A stretch of DNA of 64,000 nt from Nocardia rhamnosiphila NBRC 108938. Lineage in GTDB: Bacteria; Actinomycetota; Actinomycetes; Mycobacteriales; Mycobacteriaceae. The stretch is taken from NCBI RefSeq assembly GCF_000720425.1, contig NZ_JOAJ01000006.1, positions 1-64,000 of the forward strand. Reading direction: 5' to 3'. Both the position numbers and the translations under genes were made by a program. The notes beneath the pieces were generated by a model. It searched no databases. It had not been told where the DNA came from and saw only the letters and a program-made list of their open reading frames with translations. Positions within the stretch are counted from its first letter, which is position 1; each line of letters starts with the position of its first letter. Below are positions 44,744 to 53,060 of this stretch, piece by piece.

Positions 44744-44758
44744 CCCTGGGCCCCAGGG
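44744..44758. terminator. Possible hairpin terminator between tetR and btuD
   Basis: CCCTGG, GCC, CCAGGG forms a short stem in the 105-base gap between two convergent genes. No T-run follows, so the call is tentative. Confidence 0.35.
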
Positions 44759-44794
44759 GTTCACCATCGCGCCGATTCCCCCGTACTCCGCCCG

Positions 44795-45571
44795 TCAGCG
44801 GGAGCGAGTGGTTACGGCAGGGCGCCGGTAGTGGATGACCGGCACACCGTCGTCGACCGTGATCGTGGCGGCCACACCGTAGACGTCGCGCACGAGTTGT
44901 TCGGTGAGGGTTTCGGCCGGGGTGCCGTGCGCGGCGACCCGGCCCCGGTCCAGGACCAGCAGGTAGTCGCAGAACATCGCGGCGAGATTGAGGTCGTGCA
45001 GGGCGACGACGGTGGTGAGCGGCAACCGCGTGACCAGATCGAGGATATCGAGCTGATGGGCGATATCGAGGTGATTGGTCGGTTCGTCGAGCAGCAGCTC
45101 ACCGGGCTCCTGGGCCAGCGCCCGGGCGATCTGGGCCCGCTGCCGTTCGCCACCGGAGAGGGTGCTCCAGAAGCGGTGTGCGTGGCCGGTGAGCCCGGTG
45201 TCGCGCAGGGCCCGGTCGATCGCCGCCTCCTCGTCACCGTCCTGGCCGAACACGTCGCGGTGCGGAATGCGTCCGAGCCGCACCACATCCCGCACGGTGA
45301 TATCGACCTCGGTGTGCGCGTGCTGCCCGACCATGGCGATCCGGCGGGCCAGCGGGCGGCGGCCCAGGCGGTGCAGGGGCGTTCCGTCCAGGGTGACGCT
45401 GCCGCGATCCGGTCGTGACACACCGGCGAGCAGGCGCAGCAGCGACGATTTACCGGAACCGTTCGGTCCCAGCAGACCCACGGTCTGCCCGGATTCCGGC
45501 CGGACGGTCACCGCATCGACGACCAGGTTGCCGCCGCGGGTCCAGGACAGATCCTGTGCGTGCAGCGTCAC
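44795..45571 (-). CDS. btuD: Cobalamin ABC transporter ATP-binding protein
   Basis: 258 residues of the FecE/BtuD/HmuV family. Walker A is GPNGSGKS (35-42), the signature is LSGGERQRAQ (138-147), and Walker B is ELLLDE (158-163) followed by PTNHLD. It powers import through the BtuC-like permease. GTG 45571 has GGAG seven bases upstream. The frame is open further to 45667, but that part reads through the btuC end. It starts 46 bases after btuC. The family alone would also allow heme or siderophore uptake; the cobalamin riboswitch ahead of the operon points to vitamin B12. Confidence 0.88.
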   Translation of the reverse strand: MTLHAQDLSWTRGGNLVVDAVTVRPESGQTVGLLGPNGSGKSSLLRLLAGVSRPDRGSVTLDGTPLHRLGRRPLARRIAMVGQHAHTEVDITVRDVVRLGRIPHRDVFGQDGDEEAAIDRALRDTGLTGHAHRFWSTLSGGERQRAQIARALAQEPGELLLDEPTNHLDIAHQLDILDLVTRLPLTTVVALHDLNLAAMFCDYLLVLDRGRVAAHGTPAETLTEQLVRDVYGVAATITVDDGVPVIHYRRPAVTTRSR

Positions 45572-45617
45572 CGTGCGCTCCGCGGGTTCGGGGGCCGGCT
45601 CGTGGCCGCCCGGCCGG

Positions 45618-46670
45618 TCACGGCGCGCTCCGGGTGCGGAACAGCAGCAGGGCGAAGGCGGGGACACCGATGAGTGCCGTGACGACGCCGACCGGTACCT
45701 CCTGCGGCGCGAACACGGTCCGGGCGAGCGCGTCGACCCAGACCAGCAGGATGGCGCCCAGTACCGCGGTCACCGGGATCAGCCGGCTGTGCCGGGGACC
45801 GATGAGGAAACGCGCGGCGTGCGGTAGCACCAGGCCGATGAAACCGATCGCTCCGGCCGCGCTGACCATTACCGCGGTCATCAGCGCGGTGATCACGAGT
45901 AGGACCGCCCGGGTCCGGCCGACCGCGACCCCCAGGGTCGCGGCGGTCGACGAGCCGAAGGTGAACGCGTCCAGCGCGGAGGCGTACCACCGGCACAGCG
46001 CCAGCCCGGCGACGCACACGGCCGCGGTCGTGCCCACATCGGTCCAGGTGGCGCCCGCGAGTGAACCCAGCAGCCAGAACAGGATGCCGCGGGTCCGTTC
46101 GGCGTCGGCCGAGGACAGGACGACGAACGAGGTGAGCGCGGAGAACAGCTGGGTTCCGGCGACCCCGGCCAGGACCACCTTCGCGGTGCCGCCGCCGGCT
46201 CCCGCGGCCAGTACCAGCACCAGTCCGAACGATACGAGCGCACCGAGGAAAGCGCCGGTGGACAACGAGATCAGACCGCCGCCCACTCCGAGGACCGCCA
46301 CCAGTACCGCACCCGTCGACGCGCCGGAGGAGATCCCGAGCACGAACGGATCGGCGAGCGGATTGCGCAACAGCGACTGCATGACCACCCCGCACACCGC
46401 CAGACCGGCACCGCAGATCGCGGCCAGCAGGGTCCGTGGCAGCCGCAACTGCCAGACGATGCCTTCGCGGATCGGTGAGACGGCCGCGGTGCCGATACCG
46501 AGTTTCTCGAACAGCACCGCATAGACCTCCCCGACCGACAGCTCGGCCGGACCGATCGTGATGGTGAATGCCATCGAGACGACCAGTACGGCCGCTCCCA
46601 CCACCACCAGCGCCACCGTCGCGGGTGCGCGGGCGAGCCGGGCGGTGGTGCTCGACGCTGCGGAGCTCAC
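45618..46670 (-). CDS. btuC: Cobalamin ABC transporter permease, FecCD family
   Basis: 350 residues with about nine to ten hydrophobic segments of the FecCD/BtuC fold. Family motifs include LRLPRTLLAAICGAGLAVCG, QSLLRNPLADPFVLGIS and GFIGLVLPHAARFLIGP. The protein forms the membrane channel, normally as a dimer. GTG 46670 overlaps the btuF stop by four bases (GTGA), so the genes are translationally coupled. The long upstream frame to 46934 only reads back through btuF. The riboswitch upstream of btuF assigns the substrate. Confidence 0.9.
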   Translation of the reverse strand: MSSAASSTTARLARAPATVALVVVGAAVLVVSMAFTITIGPAELSVGEVYAVLFEKLGIGTAAVSPIREGIVWQLRLPRTLLAAICGAGLAVCGVVMQSLLRNPLADPFVLGISSGASTGAVLVAVLGVGGGLISLSTGAFLGALVSFGLVLVLAAGAGGGTAKVVLAGVAGTQLFSALTSFVVLSSADAERTRGILFWLLGSLAGATWTDVGTTAAVCVAGLALCRWYASALDAFTFGSSTAATLGVAVGRTRAVLLVITALMTAVMVSAAGAIGFIGLVLPHAARFLIGPRHSRLIPVTAVLGAILLVWVDALARTVFAPQEVPVGVVTALIGVPAFALLLFRTRSAP

Positions 46671-47701
46671 GAACCGTAACCCCACCGCTCCAGGGCGTCG
46701 GCGACCTTCTCGACCCCGTCGACCGTCCGGATCGAGGGGTTCATATCGGCCCCGTTGACCACGATGTAGCGCCGCTCGCGGACCGCGGTCAGTTTCGCCG
46801 TCACCGGATTCGATTCCAGGAAGGCGATTTTGCTGTCCAGCGCGTCCCCGGCGAGGCTGCGCCGGCTCAGGTCGGCCAGGACCAGGGCGGTGGGGTCGCG
46901 GTCGAGGAGGGTCTCCCAGCTGACCTGCGGCCATTCGTCGGTGGTGTCATCGAAAACGTTCTTCGCGCCCACCGCGTCGGTGATGATCCCGGACGAGCCG
47001 CAGCAGCCCGCGACGTACGGCGTGGAGGTGTCGGCGAACCAGTAGGCCAGCGAGACCCGCTCCGCGGCGATCCGCCCGGACGCGGCCGCGTAGCGGTCGC
47101 GCAGTTCGGTGACCAGCCGCTCCCCGCGGTCCGCGACATCGAAGACGGCGGCCAGGTCGCGGATCTCCCGGTACACCGAATCCATGGTCAGCGGTTCGGT
47201 GCGAGCACCGTCGGCATTGACGCTGATATCGGTTTTGCCGTCGCAGTCGGTCGGCGAGAGGTAGGTGGGGACACCCAATTCGGTGAACTGCTGCCGCTCG
47301 GCCACGCCGCCGGGACCGAGGGTGCCGCCGAAGGAGGCGGCGACGAAATCCGGTTCCTTGTCCAGGACGACCTCGAACGAGGGTTGGTTGTCGGCCAGTC
47401 GCGGCACCCGCGCGTTGTCGGCGGCCAGGTTCTCCCGCACCGGATCGGTCCAGGTGGCGGTGCCGGCCAGCCGATCGGCCAGACCGAGTGACAGTAGGAT
47501 CTCCGCCGCCCCTTGATTGAGCGCGACCGCCCGCTGCGGCGGCGCCGCCACGGTGACCTCGACACCGCAGTTCTCGATCGTCACCGGATAGCCGGCGGCG
47601 GACCCGGCGGCCGGACCGTCCGAGTCGGGCGCACCGCCACATCCGGCCAGCAGGAGGGTGGATACCACGGCGGTGACCGCCGAAGAAACGAACCGCGTCA
47701 C
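46667..47701 (-). CDS. btuF: Cobalamin-binding lipoprotein of an ABC importer
   Basis: 344 residues. A lipoprotein signal peptide ends at lipobox LAGC (Cys21). The rest is a two-lobed TroA/BtuF-like binding protein with a long helical backbone: first lobe RAVALNQGAAEILLSLGL, linker helix near 190-215, second lobe from VSLAYWFAD. Four Cys residues beyond the lipobox are unusual. It catches the ligand outside the membrane for BtuCD. GTG 47701 has GGAG seven bases upstream. A cobalamin riboswitch core lies 85-125 bases upstream, so translation should fall when B12 is plentiful. Confidence 0.88.
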   Translation of the reverse strand: MTRFVSSAVTAVVSTLLLAGCGGAPDSDGPAAGSAAGYPVTIENCGVEVTVAAPPQRAVALNQGAAEILLSLGLADRLAGTATWTDPVRENLAADNARVPRLADNQPSFEVVLDKEPDFVAASFGGTLGPGGVAERQQFTELGVPTYLSPTDCDGKTDISVNADGARTEPLTMDSVYREIRDLAAVFDVADRGERLVTELRDRYAAASGRIAAERVSLAYWFADTSTPYVAGCCGSSGIITDAVGAKNVFDDTTDEWPQVSWETLLDRDPTALVLADLSRRSLAGDALDSKIAFLESNPVTAKLTAVRERRYIVVNGADMNPSIRTVDGVEKVADALERWGYGS

Positions 47702-47734
47702 GGCGTGGACTCCTTGCGTCTGGGCCTGTGCGCG

Positions 47735-47870
47735 AGGCCGGAACCGAGCTCGGCGGATGAGTGATCGGACTCCACCACGCGGGTGTCACCGTTGCGCGCC
47801 AGTCCCGGATTTCCACCGGGTTCCCTCATCACGCCACGACCGCAGTGCGGCCGCCGACCATGCTATCCGA
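47735..47870 (-). promoter_or_regulatory. Cobalamin riboswitch upstream of btuFCD
   Basis: On the minus strand the sequence GAGGGAACCCGGTGGAAATC, then CGGGACTGGCGCGCAACGGT, matches the conserved cobalamin riboswitch core (GGGAA, GGUGAAAAUCC, ACUG and CGCAACGGU elements in order; 47786-47829). GCATGGTC lies further upstream in the expected place. The exact ends are estimated. The 3' end is about 30 bases from the btuF start, which favours control of translation. Confidence 0.8.
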
Positions 47871-48005
47871 CAGTGAACTGGACGTTCGACCCGCTCGAGC
47901 CGGCGTACCGGCCGCGGCGAATGCGACGGCGATTTCCTGCCAGCGCGCACCGTATGCGCTCCCCGATGCTCATAGGGCACGAACGGAAAACACGAAAGGA
48001 ACAAC

Positions 48006-48743
48006 ATGTCGGAGAAGATCGTCGTGGTCACCGGGGCGACCCGCGGCATCGGACGCGCCACCGCGACGGCGTTCGCCCGCGCGGGTTACCGGGTGATCGT
48101 CACCGGGCGCCGCGCGCCGGCGGTGGAGGCCGTGGTGGCCGAACTGCGGTCGGCGGGACTGGCGGCCGAGGGAGAGATCCTCGACGTGTGCTCGGTGGAC
48201 AGCGCGCGGTGCCTGCGCGATTCCCTCGCCGAACGGCGCGACCACATCGATGTACTGGTGAACAATGCCGGCATCCTGCCCGAGGCCACCGCCACCGGCA
48301 CGGTGAACTTCGCCCATCCCGGCGCGTTCACCGAGACATTGATGACCAACACCTTCGGCCCCGTCAATGTGATCGAAGCGCTGCTGCCGCTGGTACGCCG
48401 CGCACCGGCCGGGCGGATCGTCAACATCTCCACCGAGATGGGCTCGCTCACCGAGCAGCGGAACCCGGAGTCGGCGTACTACTCGATGGTGGTCCCGGGC
48501 TACCAGGCGTCGAAGGCGGCACTGAACAGCATCACGGTCGGCCTGGCGAAATCGCTCGCCGATACCGCCGTCCGGGTGACCTCGGTATGCCCCGGTTTCG
48601 TCGCGACCGAATTGGCTCCCGCGGCGGCCGACGCGCCGACGACGCCGGAGCAGGCCGCCCAGGTCGTCCTCGCCGCGGCGGAATCGCCGGAGGTGTCCAC
48701 CGACGGTTCCTTCGTCGGCGTGCAGGGGGCCATCGCCTGGTAG
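48006..48743 (+). CDS. SDR family NAD(P)-dependent oxidoreductase
   Basis: 245 residues of a classical short-chain dehydrogenase. The dinucleotide motif is TGATRGIG (9-16), NNAG is at 86-89, and the catalytic set is Ser142, Tyr166 and Lys170 (YQASK). An Arg pair after strand 2 (TGRRAPA) suggests NADPH. The substrate is unknown. AAAGGA lies six bases before ATG 48006. The C-terminus ends next to the remnant of a nucleotidyltransferase gene on the other strand, a probable rearrangement point. Confidence 0.87.
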   Translation: MSEKIVVVTGATRGIGRATATAFARAGYRVIVTGRRAPAVEAVVAELRSAGLAAEGEILDVCSVDSARCLRDSLAERRDHIDVLVNNAGILPEATATGTVNFAHPGAFTETLMTNTFGPVNVIEALLPLVRRAPAGRIVNISTEMGSLTEQRNPESAYYSMVVPGYQASKAALNSITVGLAKSLADTAVRVTSVCPGFVATELAPAAADAPTTPEQAAQVVLAAAESPEVSTDGSFVGVQGAIAW

Positions 48744-49334
48744 CGGGTCCGGGTGGAGTGTTCGATGCTGTTCCCGGTCGGCACCACGGCGTCACGTGCC
48801 ACCACGCTCGGTTCCATCGGCCTGACCTCGCCCGTGCGGGGCCACCGTCCCGACTGCCGGCGCAGTCGCTCGGACAGACGCGAACGCAGTTCGTCATCGA
48901 GGGCCGCCGCGGTGACCGCCAGGAAATCGAGGTCGCTGTCGTACTGCAGACCGCTGGTCACCACCGACCCATACAGGTACAGCCCGAGCAGGTCGGCACC
49001 CAGCAGGTCGGTGACGATTCGCTGATCGGCCCGGTATCCGCGGCGAGACCGGCGGGTGGCATGGGCACGAATCCACGATAGGCCCAAGGGGTATCGACAG
49101 TGTCCGGGCATCGGGCGGGGCCGAGGTATTGCACTCCGGCGACAGTGCGCGCCACTGGTTGCTTCGTACTCCGCAGGGCCCCTTCGTGGTGCACGACGTC
49201 GTGCGGAGGGAGGACAGCGGAATCGGGGTTGTCACGGAGGTGCCCGGCCGGGCAGGTGGTCTAGGTTCGAGTGGAGGTCCGGCCCGGGCCGGACGGGTGG
49301 GTCGTCGGACAAATCGGAACAGCGAGGTCGAGGC
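48744..49334. other. Region between the SDR and the DoxX-like gene, mostly gene remnant
   Basis: 591 bases. The first half carries a degraded nucleotidyltransferase gene on the minus strand (48770-49111). The second half has no recognisable gene; a GGAGGGAGGACAG patch near 49206-49218 is not followed by a suitable start. The DoxX-like frame extends up to 49056 but without family-like sequence. Confidence 0.5.
48770..49111 (-). pseudogene. Aminoglycoside nucleotidyltransferase (AadA-like) remnant
   Basis: From about 49021 the minus strand reads VTDLLGADLLGLYLYGSV, then SDLDFLAV, the GS-x-SDLD nucleotidyltransferase signature, and continues to RPMEPSVVARDAVVP. AadA-type enzymes, about 260 residues, adenylylate streptomycin or spectinomycin. 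Similarity stops after about 80 residues, next to the SDR stop, and the remaining frame to 48500 is antisense to the SDR gene. The start is also unclear. The helical C-terminal domain is absent, so this is a truncated, non-functional copy. Confidence 0.55.
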
Positions 49335-50696
49335 ATGGGTGCGGTTCGGACGGTCACCGGTTCCCGGCGAGAGCTCTCCGGACCCGAGGACCCGCAGCCG
49401 GTGCGCTGGTCGTGGCCGGCGCGGGTGGCGTTCCGGTTCGGAGTCGTCTACAGCGTGATCTTCTGCGTGATGATCGGGCAGATCCTCTTCGTCTTCGCGG
49501 GCTTCACCCAACACTTCCTGCCCGATACCGCGCCGATGTGGCCGCTGATGGCCGCCGAATCGGTGCTGACGTGGGTGGGGCAGACGGTGTTCGGCATCGA
49601 GGTGCAGTTCCACAGTGATTCCGGCAGCGGTGACCAGGCGATCATCTGGGTGATGGTGTTCACCGCGCTGGTGGTGGCGGGCGTGGCGGCGGCGCTGTGG
49701 TCGGTGCTCGACCGGCGGCGCCTCGCGTACCCGCGGGCCGGCGCGTGGTCCTTGACGATCCTGCGGTGGTGCGTCGCCGGGCAGATGCTGTTCTACGGCA
49801 TCGCCAAGGCGGTGCCGACCCAGATGCCGCCGCCACCGTTCTCGGCGCTCATCCAGCCCTACGGTCAGCTCTCCCCGATGGCGGTGCTGTGGCTGCAGGT
49901 GGGTAGCGCGCCGGTATACGAGATCCTGCTCGGGGTAGCGGAACTGGTCGGTGGCCTACTGCTGCTGGTACCGCGCACGGCCACCCTCGGCGCGATGCTG
50001 AGTGTGGTGAGCATGGCGCAGGTGTTCGTGCTGAACATGACCTTCGATGTCCCGGTCAAGATCGTGTCGTTCCATCTGCTGGTCTTCTCACTGATCCTGC
50101 TCGTCCCGCAGGCCCGCCGTTTCGCGGATTTCTTCCTGCTCGCCCGCCGTGCCGATCCCGCCGTACAACCGCCGCTGTGCACGAGCCGGCGGGGCGCGCG
50201 GATCGCCGGCTTCGCCCAGGCGGTGGTCGGTATCTGGCTGCTCGTCGGGGTGGCGGTCCTCGGCTGGTCGAGCTGGCGGGATTACGGCGGCGGTGCGCCG
50301 AAGCCCGAGCTCTACGGGCTGTGGGAGGTCACCGAGTTCCGGATGGCCGGCCGGCCGGTCCCCCCGCTGCTCACCGACCCGGATCGCTGGCAGCGGCTGG
50401 TGATCGAGACCGAGGGCGCGGTGTCGTGGCAACGGATGGACGGGGCGTTGGTGACGGTGCCCGCACAGGTCGACGCGACCGCGCACACCCTCACGGTCGC
50501 CGCTCCGGCCGGTACCGGCCCGGCGGGCATACCGACCGCCGACTTCGCCTATACCCGTCCGGAACCCGGCATCTTGCGCCTGGACGGAGAACTGGACGGC
50601 CGGCCGGTGACCATCGATCTACGAGCGACCGATCCCGCTGCCTTCCCGCTGAACGGTCCGCGGTTCCACTGGGTGCAGGACTACCCCGATCAGTAG
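49335..50696 (+). CDS. DoxX-like membrane protein with C-terminal soluble domain
   Basis: 453 residues. After a short cytosolic start there are hydrophobic helices at about 30-52, 66-80, 103-122, 140-155, 180-225 and 245-262, then one more near 290-308, in the general layout of DoxX/DoxD-type proteins. The last 130 residues (from LYGLWEVTEFRMAGRPVPP) form a soluble beta-rich domain that would face outside. I do not know the function. ATG 49335 follows a GAGGTCGAGG region; the open frame upstream (to 49056) lacks family-like sequence. It is convergent with the PPE-like gene, 17 bases apart. Confidence 0.75.
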   Translation: MGAVRTVTGSRRELSGPEDPQPVRWSWPARVAFRFGVVYSVIFCVMIGQILFVFAGFTQHFLPDTAPMWPLMAAESVLTWVGQTVFGIEVQFHSDSGSGDQAIIWVMVFTALVVAGVAAALWSVLDRRRLAYPRAGAWSLTILRWCVAGQMLFYGIAKAVPTQMPPPPFSALIQPYGQLSPMAVLWLQVGSAPVYEILLGVAELVGGLLLLVPRTATLGAMLSVVSMAQVFVLNMTFDVPVKIVSFHLLVFSLILLVPQARRFADFFLLARRADPAVQPPLCTSRRGARIAGFAQAVVGIWLLVGVAVLGWSSWRDYGGGAPKPELYGLWEVTEFRMAGRPVPPLLTDPDRWQRLVIETEGAVSWQRMDGALVTVPAQVDATAHTLTVAAPAGTGPAGIPTADFAYTRPEPGILRLDGELDGRPVTIDLRATDPAAFPLNGPRFHWVQDYPDQ

Positions 50697-50713
50697 TGCT
50701 CCGCGGGGCCGCC

Positions 50714-51772
50714 TCAGGATTGTGGCGGAATGACTCCGGGCTGGTCGGGGGCGCGCTGTCCGGGCACCGGCCCGGTGATACCGGGCTGCCCGGCCGGATC
50801 CGAGAGCGGTACCGCGGTCGGATTCGGCGCCGCGGGCGGCTCCGGCTCCGCCGGATTCGCGGGAGCGGGTGGTTGCTCGGTCGCCGGTGGTTGGACGGGT
50901 GGTGCCGGTGCGGTCTCCCCGGGAGCGGGCTCCGCGGGGGGCGCCGAGCCGTCGGTCGGCTCCGGAATCTCGGATGCCGGTGGCTGTGGGGATCCGCCGC
51001 CGTGCTCCGGGGACGGCGCGGGCGTATCTTCCGGTGCCGTGGGACCCTCCGGCGTGGGAGCCGCCGGAGCCGAGTCGCCCCGCGGCACCGGCCGATCGGC
51101 GCCATCCCCGGATTCGGTGGTCTCGCCGCCTGGCGCGGTGGAATCCGCTGCCGCCGGTGCCGATTCCGCGCCGACCGCCGAATCGATTCGAGCGCGGGGT
51201 GCCGGCGCCGGCCCGAGCGGGGGCAGCGGACCGGGGGCGGCCGGCGGCTCGGGCAGCGCGGGCACCGCGGTACCCGCCGCGAGGTAGGCGGGTTTGTAGA
51301 CCATGTTCATGGTGAGGATTGCTTCCTGGCGCAGCACCTCCTGCACCATCTGCGCGTCGATCACCTTGGCCGCCTCCAGCAGCCGGGCCAGCGCACCGAC
51401 CGGGCCGGAATCTCCGGGCGGTACCACCGCGATCTTCACCGCTTCCGCGGCCGCGGCCACCGCACCCAGGCGCAACCCCACCTGACCGAGCACGCCGGCC
51501 AGTTCCTCCACCGAATCGGCGAAACTGCGGGTGCTGGCGAAGGCGGCGTCGGCGGCCTCACCGTCCCATTCCATCGCGTTCATCACCCGGTCCGCGCCGG
51601 CGCGGGTCAGTGGCAGCGAGGTCTGCAAGGTGGTGGCGGCGTGCATCCAGGTGCCGGAGGTCCGCAGGATCTCACCCGCATCGATCTGCTGCGTGGCCCG
51701 ATAGATGTCCTCGTGACGCATGGCCTCGAAATGCTCCATGGCGCTGATGTAATCGGGATCGGTCCCTGTCAT
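50714..51772 (-). CDS. PPE-like type VII secretion substrate with proline-rich tail
   Basis: 352 residues. Residues 1-160 are helical and resemble the PPE/WXG family, with a WxG turn in AMEWDGEAADAAF between two helices. From about 170 to the end the protein is Pro/Ala/Glu/Gly-rich and disordered. The next genes upstream encode a small helical protein with a YxxxE export signal and an EspG chaperone, so this is probably secreted as a heterodimer through an ESX system encoded elsewhere. ATG 51772 has GAAGGATG seven bases upstream and is overlapped by a 23-codon ORF's stop. Confidence 0.75.
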   Translation of the reverse strand: MTGTDPDYISAMEHFEAMRHEDIYRATQQIDAGEILRTSGTWMHAATTLQTSLPLTRAGADRVMNAMEWDGEAADAAFASTRSFADSVEELAGVLGQVGLRLGAVAAAAEAVKIAVVPPGDSGPVGALARLLEAAKVIDAQMVQEVLRQEAILTMNMVYKPAYLAAGTAVPALPEPPAAPGPLPPLGPAPAPRARIDSAVGAESAPAAADSTAPGGETTESGDGADRPVPRGDSAPAAPTPEGPTAPEDTPAPSPEHGGGSPQPPASEIPEPTDGSAPPAEPAPGETAPAPPVQPPATEQPPAPANPAEPEPPAAPNPTAVPLSDPAGQPGITGPVPGQRAPDQPGVIPPQS

Positions 51773-51840
51773 AGAGCATCCTTCGAAGCGGTTGCATGTG
51801 GTCCGCGGAGGCCGTAGCGAAGGCGGAGGTTCCGTCGCAT
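51769..51840 (-). CDS. 23-codon ORF overlapping the PPE-like start
   Basis: ATG 51840 opens 23 codons (MRRNLRLRYGLRGPHATASK then DAL) and its TGA overlaps the PPE-like ATG (ATGA). GAAGAAGG lies four to five bases upstream of its ATG. The ORF arose from a tandem duplication of the leader and might couple translation from the PE-like gene to the PPE-like gene, or it may be chance. Confidence 0.35.
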   Translation of the reverse strand: MRRNLRLRYGLRGPHATASKDAL

Positions 51841-51897
51841 GGAACCTTCTTCGTAGCGGGTACATGTGGCGGCGGAGGCCGCAGCGAAGGCGAAGGT
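51781..51897. repeat. Tandem duplication of the PPE-like gene leader
   Basis: Units 51781-51830 and 51849-51897 agree at about 43 of 50 positions with one single-base gap (both contain CATGTGG, CGGAGGCCG and AGCGAAGGCG). Each unit carries its own ribosome site and ATG on the minus strand. Confidence 0.85.
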
Positions 51898-51905
51898 ATC
51901 GCCTC

Positions 51906-52280
51906 TCATCGGTCGAGCCTCGCTTCGAGGGCGCGTACCGCGGCGGCGTTCGCGGCGTCGGCCTCGTCGTAGAGTCCGCCGCTGACCAGGAACGCTTCCT
52001 TCATCCGGTAGGCTGCTTCGATGTAGTGGTCGAGCAGGGCGGCGGCGTCGCGGGCCTTGTGCCCGAACCCGGCCTGGAGCTGCTGCGCCGAGACCAGACC
52101 ACCGAAACCGTGCGGATCGGAGGCGTCCTCGAGGCGCTGTCGCAGGTAGATGAGCCGATCGGCCTGGCGGTCGTAGAGTTCCGCGCAGCGGCGTGCCGCC
52201 TCCGGATCGAACTTGACGGTCCCCGCATGGGCTGCCTGGCGGAACCGGACGATCTCGGCGCGGCTGTCTTCGATCTTCAT
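51906..52280 (-). CDS. PE-like helical protein with type VII export signal
   Basis: 124 residues, almost wholly helical, with no signal peptide. Near the C-terminus it has YRMKE, matching the YxxxD/E signal for ESX (type VII) secretion. Its size and position beside a PPE-like gene and an espG gene suggest it is the PE-side partner of the secreted pair, although the usual Pro-Glu N-terminus is absent. ATG 52280 has GGAGGGG about 11 bases upstream. The function outside the cell is unknown. Confidence 0.65.
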   Translation of the reverse strand: MKIEDSRAEIVRFRQAAHAGTVKFDPEAARRCAELYDRQADRLIYLRQRLEDASDPHGFGGLVSAQQLQAGFGHKARDAAALLDHYIEAAYRMKEAFLVSGGLYDEADAANAAAVRALEARLDR

Positions 52281-52361
52281 TGACTGGCGTACCCCTCCGT
52301 CGGTCAGGTCCAGCGTAGCCGGAACGGTGGCTCTGGGCAGCCGGTCCGGCGCGATATCGGC

Positions 52362-53060
52362 TCAGCCGGGTATCCGCTTCTGCAGGTGCGCGGCGAGTTG
52401 TTCGGGGGAGGCGGGCACCATGTGCACGTTCTCGTCGGCCTTGAGTAGGTAGCGGCCGTCGTTTTCGACATCGAGCCAGGTGTAGTGCAGCGGCGGCGGC
52501 GGATTCGGCCGGTCCAGGTGCGGTTCGATCCGGATGTGGCCGTCGGCGGTGTGCGGGGCGCACAGCAGTTTCCGGATCAGCGGTGCGGCGCGTTCTTCCT
52601 GGATGACGGTTTCGGTATCGCGGACCGCCGCGGCCGAGGCGGTGCGGGCCGGGTGGCGGCCGGCGGGCGCCTTCGGCAGCAGTGCCGCCAGCCGGGCGCC
52701 GAGTTTCGTACTGTGCCCGATCGAGAGCTGGACCGGCCCGCCGAATTCCCGGGTGCGTCCGGGGGCCTGAACCGCCAGGACCGCGCGATCGTAGACGACG
52801 CAGCCCAGTACGCGTAGTTCCCGGCCCGGTTCGGGCGCCCCGCCGATGGCGATCACCCGGGTCTGTGGCAGCGCGAGAATGCGCAGGCAGGCGTCGAGAT
52901 CGGGGTCCGGCGGGAACCGCTGGGCGAGTTCGGCGCGCAGGAGCCGGGCGTCGCGCTCGGTGCGCGGCGATTCGAGTACCCGCAGCGGATAGGGGATCCG
53001 GTCCAGGTCGGCGCGACGCCATACATACGCGAACTCGTCGGGGGTCAGGCTCCAACTCAC
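52362..53060 (-). CDS. ESX secretion-associated protein EspG
   Basis: 232 residues of the EspG family: N-terminal LTPDEFAYVWRRADLDRIPYPLRV, central strand YDRAVLAVQAPG and the typical C-terminal helical end with LAAHLQKRIPG. EspG is a cytosolic chaperone that binds the tip of the PPE partner and keeps PE-PPE pairs soluble and specific for one ESX machine. GTG 53060 has GAGG about 14 bases upstream. The gene order espG, PE-like, PPE-like on one strand indicates one operon. No ESX core genes (eccB-E, mycP) are in the window. Confidence 0.8.
   Translation of the reverse strand: MSWSLTPDEFAYVWRRADLDRIPYPLRVLESPRTERDARLLRAELAQRFPPDPDLDACLRILALPQTRVIAIGGAPEPGRELRVLGCVVYDRAVLAVQAPGRTREFGGPVQLSIGHSTKLGARLAALLPKAPAGRHPARTASAAAVRDTETVIQEERAAPLIRKLLCAPHTADGHIRIEPHLDRPNPPPPLHYTWLDVENDGRYLLKADENVHMVPASPEQLAAHLQKRIPG

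Noticed and set aside
47702..48005. Iron box (IdeR/DmdR type) upstream of the ABC importer
   Set aside because: No TTAGGTTAG-type palindrome is present; the cobalamin riboswitch explains regulation better.
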